From positions 1 to 22,255 of the IMG/VR virus record IMGVR_UViG_3300008448_000735: a DNA stretch of 22,255 nt; one strand, written 5' to 3'. Source of the stretch: a virus. Below the pieces are notes generated by a model. It saw only the letters and a program-made list of their open reading frames with translations, did not search any database and was not told the DNA's origin. The translations under genes and the position numbers were made by a program. Position 1 is the first letter of the stretch, and every line of letters begins with the position of its first letter. Shown in pieces: positions 17,101 to 22,255 of the stretch.

Positions 17101-20100
17101 TAATAAACAAGATTTGACTATTCTTGATTCTACCAATACACCAAGATTTAAAAACGGTATTATTGTAGATTCGTTTACAGGTTCATCTGTTGCTTCAGTA
17201 GCCAGCCCTGACTACAAGGCTGCTATTGATCCAAAACTAAATGAGATGCGCCCAACATTCAATGTATCATCAAGAATGTTGAATTTTAATCCTGCAACTT
17301 CAACAAATTATTTGCAGTCTGGTGCATTGGTGACAGCTAATGCTACTCACACAATGTTTATTGACCAGAATAAATCATCGAAGGTCTATAATGTTAACCC
17401 ATTCAACGTAATCAATTACTTGGGTAAAATTAAACTTGATCCACCTTCGGATGTTTGGGTAGATACAAGTAAACAACCTGATGTTCTAGTTAACCTTGAA
17501 GGTGACAAAGATGCATGGGCTCAAATTGCTCAAGCCTCATACAGTTATGATTGGGGTAACTGGCAGACATATTGGACTGGTACACCAGTAGTTAGTGGTG
17601 CTCAAGAAGGTAATGAATGGATTGGTGATGGTGCCGGCACCGTGCGCCAGGCAACCGGCACACAATACATCACCACATCTGTAGGTCAAGTTCGTAGTGG
17701 TATTGCTACTCAAGTTGTTCCTTCTACAATTACCAAATCACTAGGTGATAAAGTTATTGATGTTTCTATCATTCAATACATGAGAAGCAAGAATGTAGTG
17801 TTTACTGGTTCTGGATTTAAACCAACAACAACACTATACGGTTTCTTTGACAATATTGATGTGAACAGTTACATTTCTAGACTGAACAAATTTACTCTTG
17901 CTACCAATAAACTTTCATATCAGACTACAACAGGTTCACTAGAAACAGTTGCCATTTATGACAACACATTAGCTGCAAACGTAGGTACAGCTCTGATTGC
18001 TCTAACATCAAACTATGAAGCGTTTGTTGTTAGTGTTAACCCATCAGCCGCTTTCAATGTATCAACTGCTAGTGTAAACTTAATTGGTTCTACTACAGGC
18101 ACAAGTGTTCGAATCAATGGTTATGAACACTATAGCGGTCGTGCTGCAGCAGGTACAACAAATACTATTACCTTGCGTGTTGATGCACTTAATGCTAATA
18201 ACACTGGTACATATGTTGGTTCTTCAATCTACATCGTATCAGGCACAGGTGCCGGTCAAAAGAGAACAATTAGTGGATATGTTGCAGGAACAAGAGTGGC
18301 AACAGTTTCTGCCGATTGGGCAACAACACCAGACACAACCTCTGTTTACTCTATCGGTAACCTGTATACAACTCTTGCCGGTGATGTTGCTGGATTGTTC
18401 TTCATACCGAGTGGTACATTCCGCACAGGTGAAAAACATTTCAGATTAATTAACAACCAAACTGGTGACCTTCCTTCTTCATCAACTAACGGTGATGCAT
18501 CATTCTATGCACAAGGTTTGTTGCAGAAGACAGAGAATACAATCATATCAACCACAGTTCCAACTATTCAGAGAGCTGCTGTAACATCTGAGCGTGTTGT
18601 AACTTCTACAACCACAAGAGAGGTTGTAACTGGTTACTATGATCCGTTGGCACAAACATTCTTGGTTTCAAGAGATAATTACCCTGATGGTATCTTTATC
18701 AGTAAGGCAAGATTCTGCTTTAAGACTAAAGATGCAACAATGCCAATCACGTTGCAACTTCGCCCAACTGTAAACGGATATCCTTCTTCGTCTGTAGTGT
18801 TCCCAAATTCTACTGTAACACTAACGCCAGACAAGATTAATGTATCTGATAGCCCAGACTTGAATGATGAAACAAAATATACAGACTTTGTATTTGATTC
18901 TCCAATATATGTTCAACCCGGTGAATACACCTTTGTTCTAATTACGAACTCACTAGGGTATGAAGTTTATGCTGCTGAGATAGGAAAACTTGACACCGTA
19001 ACTGGAGAACAAATATCAGAACAACCTTATGGTGGTTCATTGTTCTTGTCACAGAACGGTTCAACATGGACAGCAGAACAAAACTCTGACTTGATGTTCC
19101 GCCTATACAGATACACCTTCGATACAGGTACTGTAACAGCTAAATTCCAAGTTGATGTTCCTTCTGCAAACACACCATACGATTTGATGAACTTGATGAG
19201 TTCAGAGGTTGTGTTGGGTAATACTTCTCTTGCATATTCATTCACATCAGAGAAAGATACTACTGGTGGAATTGTTACATCAATACCAATTACTCCATAC
19301 ACAGACTATCTAATGACTGATGGTTATGGTCGTAGAGTATTGAACCCATCAACAGGTAACACTTCGATGGTTGTTACTGCAACAATGAGCACCTCTAATC
19401 CAGATGTTTCTCCAATATTAGATACATCACGATTTGGTTCTATCTTTGTTGAGAACATCATCAACGGTCTGCCACTAAGCAATTCAGATATTGTTATCAC
19501 CAACGCAGGTACAAAATACGGACCTAACGGTTCTGTAACAATAACAATAACTGGTGGTGGTGGATCAGGTGCGACAGCTAATGTCCTTGTTGCAAATACT
19601 GGAACAGGTGCAGCACCAGGCAACTCAATCATTTCTGTTACCTTGACCAATCCAGGAAGTGGTTATACAACATCACCAACATTTACAATTAGTGATGCTA
19701 ACACCACACCAGGTACTGGTGCAACAGTCATCTATAATGGTGAAGATAAAAAATCTGGCGGTAACTCAAATGTTCGTTACATTACCCGCAAGGTTACTCT
19801 GGCTGATGGTTTCGATTCTGGCGACCTGCGTGTTTATGTAACTGCATACAAACCTGCCGGTTCTGATATCAATGTATACTACAAACTATTGTCTGTATCT
19901 GATAACGAAACCTTTGATGATAAATCATGGCAGTTAATGACACAGTTGAGCAATGTTAACTTTGCGTCAAACAATTACCAAGATTACCGTGAAATTGCTT
20001 ACGCACCTGGTATCTCCAATGCTGCAAACAATTCAGTATTGTATTCTACCAGTTCAACAACATTTAACACTTTCAGAACCTTCGCAATTAAGATTGTTCT

Positions 20101-20173
20101 GAGTGGTACTTCAACTGTTGATGTTCCAAAGGTTCGTGACTTCCGTGCAATCGCATTGCCTGCTGGATCGTAA
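14159..20173 (+). CDS. Giant DUF4815-like baseplate/tail-periphery structural protein
   Basis: A 2004-residue protein, the largest in the window. The N-terminus (YYDDFDEDKKFLRLLFKPGY, then AVQARELTQLQTLLQNQTSR and FGNHIFRNGSLV) is the signature I know as the DUF4815 family of phage structural proteins. Residues about 1485-1670 (YYDPLAQTFLVSRDNYPDG, KARFCFKTKDATMPITLQLR and YVQPGEYTFVLITNS) match the conserved C-terminal part of such proteins. Inserted modules are visible: a 'GPGAG' module near 466-520, a related 'GTGAGQKRTISGY' module near 1320-1405, and a GxGY module near 1777-1860. The N-terminus has AAGGGA 6-12 bases upstream. The protein follows gp8, where T4 has gp9 and gp10, so an outer-wedge or fibre-platform role is inferred. 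No fibre receptor tip is recognised. It may function as an elongated homotrimer, but that is a guess. Confidence 0.88.
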   Translation: MSLNTNFNVNPYYDDFDEDKKFLRLLFKPGYAVQARELTQLQTLLQNQTSRFGNHIFRNGSLVTGGQTFIQDATYLKLNSDYANTAISVSNFNGLSITNSDGSKRGEVIAVYDADAGTGDPKTLLVKQIYGNTFTSGETIQTIQDAPVYANISTSGVGTGQTFSISEGVFYYDGYFIKNSAQTIATSKYDNTTANARIGFEITESIVVSSQDTSLLDPAQDASNYQAPGADRYKVDLILATRSLTSTDTSQFIELAQVENGVLVSANKYPLYAVLEDTFARRTYDESGNYTVRPFQLSLETSAANSAKANVIMSPGKAYVYGYEYETIAPTTITFDKPRTTDNVVGKRISADYGYYVYANTANGSLPIDTFSTVDLHCVPNSSINVTSTGTITNTKIGTARIKSIEFETASNTSNAATYEFRTYLFDINVGSIFGGNVTTKLDFSNTSYLGIANTVVNAYQYSMSNNAYVGAQFRIVTGPGAGEPSKTIVNYNGATQTIQLSSPFTANVQQNTSTWAIDFELAQVESLAVTSGTQRVSSVDIAPASKDPASLYDDAILSDRNLEPLIFPLGQNYVALSSITDFYYSYRRLIHNQTFNASSQTILPALGSGETYAAATSTSSKAQKYQIIVTTQGTSPYPIGSYIPANLISDVDVPNRRITVTGATTDMVVDVICTIDAVNPGSKTKTYVTANSQIQVGDIAGTSIFANNGVILYTAQGQTHVMANTVVKIPGISQSLFVADVVNLVSVIDYNGYNITLANSAYATDITSKYTLDNGQRDSYYDHAVIKLKSGVSAPNGPLVIKYNYFSSADAGGYFDVDSYSGYTYGSVPPYTSTSTGLFYRLSDCLDFRSVRAIPTTPTLANTVTFSSGSNPKIPENGSDIILTYDYYLPRIDKVALNKNRSFEVIQGNPSLNPVPPQDKDGAMTLYILREPPYLANTSNVNVEYVDNRRYTMKDIGTISKRVSNLEYYTSLSLLEQSAVNKQDLTILDSTNTPRFKNGIIVDSFTGSSVASVASPDYKAAIDPKLNEMRPTFNVSSRMLNFNPATSTNYLQSGALVTANATHTMFIDQNKSSKVYNVNPFNVINYLGKIKLDPPSDVWVDTSKQPDVLVNLEGDKDAWAQIAQASYSYDWGNWQTYWTGTPVVSGAQEGNEWIGDGAGTVRQATGTQYITTSVGQVRSGIATQVVPSTITKSLGDKVIDVSIIQYMRSKNVVFTGSGFKPTTTLYGFFDNIDVNSYISRLNKFTLATNKLSYQTTTGSLETVAIYDNTLAANVGTALIALTSNYEAFVVSVNPSAAFNVSTASVNLIGSTTGTSVRINGYEHYSGRAAAGTTNTITLRVDALNANNTGTYVGSSIYIVSGTGAGQKRTISGYVAGTRVATVSADWATTPDTTSVYSIGNLYTTLAGDVAGLFFIPSGTFRTGEKHFRLINNQTGDLPSSSTNGDASFYAQGLLQKTENTIISTTVPTIQRAAVTSERVVTSTTTREVVTGYYDPLAQTFLVSRDNYPDGIFISKARFCFKTKDATMPITLQLRPTVNGYPSSSVVFPNSTVTLTPDKINVSDSPDLNDETKYTDFVFDSPIYVQPGEYTFVLITNSLGYEVYAAEIGKLDTVTGEQISEQPYGGSLFLSQNGSTWTAEQNSDLMFRLYRYTFDTGTVTAKFQVDVPSANTPYDLMNLMSSEVVLGNTSLAYSFTSEKDTTGGIVTSIPITPYTDYLMTDGYGRRVLNPSTGNTSMVVTATMSTSNPDVSPILDTSRFGSIFVENIINGLPLSNSDIVITNAGTKYGPNGSVTITITGGGGSGATANVLVANTGTGAAPGNSIISVTLTNPGSGYTTSPTFTISDANTTPGTGATVIYNGEDKKSGGNSNVRYITRKVTLADGFDSGDLRVYVTAYKPAGSDINVYYKLLSVSDNETFDDKSWQLMTQLSNVNFASNNYQDYREIAYAPGISNAANNSVLYSTSSTTFNTFRTFAIKIVLSGTSTVDVPKVRDFRAIALPAGS
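17630..17641. repeat. 12-bp perfect palindrome in a GC-rich patch of the giant gene
   Basis: GGTGCCGGCACC equals its own reverse complement. It starts a GC-rich run (about 17630-17672, GCC GGC ACC GTG CGC CAG and so on) inside otherwise AT-rich coding sequence. The encoded residues are near 1157-1170 of the giant protein (GDGAGTVRQATGTQ). It may be chance, a recombination scar or a recently acquired segment. Confidence 0.6.
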
Positions 20174-20175
20174 TC

Positions 20176-20412
20176 ATGTATGCTAAAGTAAGAGACCATG
20201 ATAACTTGGTGCGAGATATGAGTTCCAAAGCTGTTCTAAATACTGACAAAGAAGGTTTGCAAGAGTATCTTCGTAAGAGAGACCTTGCAAAGAAGCAGCA
20301 AGAAGAGCAGTTTGAAACAAAGAATCGTTTGGAAAAAATAGAACAAGATATGTCAGACATAAAAACTTTACTGAAAGAACTTGTAAACTTAAGGTCAAAA
20401 GATGGCAATTAA
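20176..20412 (+). CDS. Small charged coiled-coil protein
   Basis: A 78-residue protein. The first 25 residues (YAKVRDHDNLVRDMSSKAVL) resemble the start of small proteins found next to structural genes in T4-like phages. Residues 28-75 form a charged helix with heptad-like hydrophobics (LQEYLRKRDLAKKQQEEQFE, then LEKIEQDMSDIKTLLKELV). This predicts a coiled coil that could oligomerise. It begins 2 bases after the giant gene stop and overlaps the next gene by 11 bases. I do not know its function; adaptor or scaffold in the fibre region is a guess. It has no strong Shine-Dalgarno, so coupling to the giant gene is likely. Confidence 0.75.
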   Translation: MYAKVRDHDNLVRDMSSKAVLNTDKEGLQEYLRKRDLAKKQQEEQFETKNRLEKIEQDMSDIKTLLKELVNLRSKDGN

Positions 20413-20719
20413 TCAATTAACAACTGCCAATACATTCCAGCATTGGTTGACGGCTACACAGTCTTTAATTTCAACAGCCAATACTTTGACTGATGGTAAC
20501 GGTGCGACATTTGTTGCCAACACGAAACTTGATGTTTCAGGTACAGGTTCTACTCTAAACGTAAGAACATCTTCTGCTATCAATCAGTTATATGTCAATA
20601 GTGGAAATCTATTAATTGCCGATGTTACTAGTCTTACAGGAACTGCAAACACAGCAATATATACTAAAATTGCCGCAGCAGAAGCATCAGCTCTAGCATT
20701 TGCGATTGCATTAGGTTAA
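20402..20719 (+). CDS. Small fibre-region protein
   Basis: A 105-residue protein with a ribosome site AAGG 6-9 bases before ATG 20402. The first 45 residues (INQLTTANTFQHWLTATQSL, then ANTLTDGNGATFVANTKLDV) look like the N-terminal segments of fibre-type proteins of marine T4-like phages, in which a helix of type TFQ.W...TQ.LI is followed by Asn-rich strands. The rest is Ser/Thr/Asn-rich with alternating hydrophobics (LNVRTSSAINQLYVNSGNLL), ending in an Ala-rich helix. It could be a structural adaptor that attaches a fibre. Its N-terminus stands alone here, as if a longer fibre protein had been divided into separate genes. Function is inferred from composition only. Confidence 0.75.
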   Translation: MAINQLTTANTFQHWLTATQSLISTANTLTDGNGATFVANTKLDVSGTGSTLNVRTSSAINQLYVNSGNLLIADVTSLTGTANTAIYTKIAAAEASALAFAIALG

Positions 20720-20741
20720 TCAATACAAAGAAAGTCATTCA

Positions 20742-21068
20742 ATGGCAAACAACTTTAAAAATTACTTTTTGAAAAATGCTACCACAACAGCAGCTAATGT
20801 GTATGTTGGTCAAGCAGCAACTCAGGCTACAATTATCGGTATGACAATCAGTAATACAACAGCATCACCGATTAGTTGTAATGTAACCATAGTTTCTGGT
20901 GGTACCACTTACTTTATGATACAGAATGCCACTATCTCTAACGGTGGTGCATTAGTACCTGTTGGTGGTGACCAAAAACTAGTTATGGAAGCTGGTGACT
21001 ATATGCAAGTTCAAACATCAGCAACTAACTCAGCTGATGTGATTGTATCAGCTCTGGAGATTACATAA
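20742..21068 (+). CDS. Small beta-sandwich-like structural protein, first copy of a tandem family
   Basis: A 108-residue protein. It is mainly beta by pattern: NVYVGQAATQATIIGMTISN, then SCNVTIVSGGTTYFMIQNAT, VMEAGDYMQVQTSA and a final VIVSALEIT. The N-terminal stretch from NVYV to TISN matches the C-terminal domain of the next protein (NVYVVPAATSAAIGTITVCN) and the partial gene at 22080 (NVYVVPAATSTVINSIQIAN). It is therefore one of three related units. An AAAGAAAG stretch lies about 8-15 bases before ATG 20742. Likely a virion protein at the tail periphery, with exact role unknown. Confidence 0.8.
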   Translation: MANNFKNYFLKNATTTAANVYVGQAATQATIIGMTISNTTASPISCNVTIVSGGTTYFMIQNATISNGGALVPVGGDQKLVMEAGDYMQVQTSATNSADVIVSALEIT

Positions 21069-21069
21069 T

Positions 21070-22080
21070 ATGTCATACATCGGCAACGAGCCTAATGTAG
21101 GGACTTTTATTGTTGGCGTTGAACGCTTTAATGGTACAGGTTCTTGCACAGAATTTACTCTAACGCAAACAGGCATTCAAGACCCTAATGCAATTGAGGT
21201 TCTTGTTAACAGTATTCAACAAGATCCAACAAATTCATATTCTGTTGCCAATGGTGTAATTACATTTACTGAAGCACCTTCTACAGGTGCAAACAACATC
21301 ATTGTTACTTACCGTGCAACAACAGTTATTACATACGGTAATATACAAGGCAACCAAATATTAGATGGCTCAATCACTCTATCTAAGTTAGCATCTGGTG
21401 TATTACCTGATGCAAAGGCTAACTCTGCAGCAGTATATGCCAATGGTGCGTTTATCTCGGCTAACTCTGCTGGTGTATATGCTAACGCAGCATTCGCACA
21501 AGCAAACACAGGTGGTGCTGGTGCATCTTACGCAAACTCTGCATTTCTACAGGCAAACACTCCAAGTTATGTTGCTAACTCAGCTGCAACATATGCTAAC
21601 TCTGCTTTTGCAACGGCTAACTCTGCATCACTATATGCAAACTCTGCCTTCACAAAAGCAAATAATGCAGGTTCAAACGGTTCTTTCTCTGTAACAGGAA
21701 CAGGTATTGCAGTTTCTCTAGTTGGTACCGCAATCACTGGTTACAAGATTCTTGGTCAAATTGTAACAACTGCAAACTCAATTTCAAATGTCTATGTTGT
21801 TCCAGCAGCAACAAGTGCAGCAATCGGAACTATTACTGTCTGTAACGGTACAGCAACCGATGTTCTGTTTGACCTTGTAATGAGACCATCAACAGAAGCA
21901 TTAGCCACAAAACATTATTTACTAAAGAGTATAACAGTACCTGCTGCTGATACACTTATCATAGATAGTGGTGTGACACTTAACACAGGTGCGATTCTAG
22001 CAGCAAATACAATCGGTGGCAACGCTTCAGCAGCCGCAGCCGGTATTTCTGTTCACGCTTATGGAGTTGAAATCGTATAA
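21070..22080 (+). CDS. Fibre-like protein with N-terminal domain, Ala/Asn repeats and C-terminal beta domain
   Basis: A 336-residue protein starting at ATG 21070, with GGAGA 9 bases upstream; an in-frame ATG at 21043 lies inside the previous gene and has no such site. Residues 1-85 form a beta domain (VERFNGTGSCTEFTLTQTG, then NNIIVTYRATTVITYGNIQG) like the N-terminal fibre modules of tailed phages. NQILDGSITLSKLASGVLP (about 97-115) is a typical fibre linker. Residues about 117-200 are A-N-S-A/Y-A-N-x-A-F repeats. From residue 224 a domain begins with GYKILGQIVTTANSISNVYV that is also found in the flanking genes. It is probably a trimeric tail fibre or fibre-attachment protein. It lacks an obvious receptor-binding tip of known type. 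Confidence 0.82.
   Translation: MSYIGNEPNVGTFIVGVERFNGTGSCTEFTLTQTGIQDPNAIEVLVNSIQQDPTNSYSVANGVITFTEAPSTGANNIIVTYRATTVITYGNIQGNQILDGSITLSKLASGVLPDAKANSAAVYANGAFISANSAGVYANAAFAQANTGGAGASYANSAFLQANTPSYVANSAATYANSAFATANSASLYANSAFTKANNAGSNGSFSVTGTGIAVSLVGTAITGYKILGQIVTTANSISNVYVVPAATSAAIGTITVCNGTATDVLFDLVMRPSTEALATKHYLLKSITVPAADTLIIDSGVTLNTGAILAANTIGGNASAAAAGISVHAYGVEIV
21418..21669 (+). repeat. Degenerate in-gene tandem repeat, mostly 42-bp period
   Basis: Units start with GCTAAC/GCAAAC at 21418, 21460, 21502, 21553, 21616 and 21658. The unit lengths are 42, 42, 51, 63 and 42 bases (14, 14, 17, 21 and 14 codons). Each encodes A-N-(S/T)-x-x-Y-A-N-x-A-F type residues in the fibre-like protein. 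Most units are whole multiples of 7 residues, which suits a coiled-coil-like shaft. Confidence 0.8.
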
Positions 22081-22255
22081 TGGCAAACACTTATAAAATT
22101 CTTGGGCAGTTAAACCCATCAGCAAATACGCAAGGCAATGTCTATGTTGTCCCTGCAGCAACATCTACAGTAATCAATTCAATTCAGATTGCTAATCAAG
22201 ATGCAACAAATGCATCATATAGTTTGATTGTTATACCAGCAACCGACTTTGCAAA
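22080..22255 (+). CDS. Small beta-sandwich-like protein, cut by right window edge
   Basis: The open frame starts at an ATG overlapping the stop of the fibre-like gene as TAATG and runs to the window edge (58 complete codons). It opens TYKILGQLNPSANTQGNVYV, then VPAATSTVINSIQIANQ. This is clearly related to residues from 224 of the preceding protein and more weakly to the 108-residue protein at 20742. It has no independent ribosome site, so translation is probably coupled. Its full length and function are not visible. Confidence 0.8.
   Translation, partial: MANTYKILGQLNPSANTQGNVYVVPAATSTVINSIQIANQDATNASYSLIVIPATDFA

Noticed and set aside
18084-18449. Forward open frame of 121 codons within the giant gene
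   Set aside because: Wrong frame inside a strongly supported 2004-residue gene; the product is low-complexity Gln/Leu/Val from repeated Thr/Asn/Ala codons.
21043-21069. Upstream in-frame ATG for the fibre-like gene
   Set aside because: It lies within the end of the previous gene, adds unrelated residues (MYQLWRLHN), and has no good ribosome site, whereas ATG 21070 has GGAGA at 9 bases.

Overview
The window is part of the late structural region of an AT-rich T4-superfamily contractile-tailed phage (myovirus). It most resembles marine and freshwater T4-like phages such as cyanophages and pelagiphages. Support comes from a run of T4-type baseplate and head-completion genes recognisable by motif and order: gp4, gp48, gp53, gp27-like, gp5 parts, gp25, gp6, gp7-like and gp8-like. 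T4-type late promoter boxes are also present. The host cannot be read from this window. No integrase, transposon, tRNA, CRISPR array or other host DNA was seen. Identifications rest on remembered family motifs, not on a search.

Layout. Positions 1-1433 run leftward: a tail-tube-family protein cut by the window edge, a conserved unknown protein, and head-completion protein gp4. A 33-bp divergent gap (1434-1466) adjoins a perfect TATAAATA late-promoter box reading right. From 1467 to the right edge all genes run rightward with gaps of 0-23 bp or short overlaps, so this looks like one long late operon with possible internal late promoters. Positions 1467-4652 hold the tube-proximal and hub genes (gp48, gp53, gp27-like). 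Positions 4655-6729 hold a central spike that T4 encodes as one gp5 polypeptide; here it is an OB-fold protein, a helical protein of unknown function and a beta-helical needle, with no recognisable lysozyme domain. An unknown protein follows, then the wedge genes gp25, gp6, gp7-like and gp8-like (7580-14146). A 2004-residue DUF4815-like structural protein spans 14159-20173. A cluster of small proteins and a fibre-like protein (20176-22255) runs off the right edge.

How the genes work together. gp27, gp5 OB and the needle would form the hub and puncturing spike. gp25, gp53, gp6, gp7 and gp8 would form the wedges around the hub, and gp48 with the tube-family protein would start tube growth. The giant protein and the fibre-like cluster probably form the host-contacting periphery. 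gp4 finishes heads after DNA packaging.

Main points for a second look: the three-gene, lysozyme-less gp5 with an HxH tip; a Gly-rich 'GxGY' beta module shared by four consecutive baseplate genes; a second module duplicated inside gp7; nested insertions in gp8 and the giant protein; a 17-nt identical promoter/start block at two genes on opposite strands that would give almost leaderless mRNAs; a tandem family of small beta proteins, one copy fused to a heptad-like repeat fibre; and PD-(D/E)XK-type residues in gp4. Every stretch longer than 300 bases is coding.
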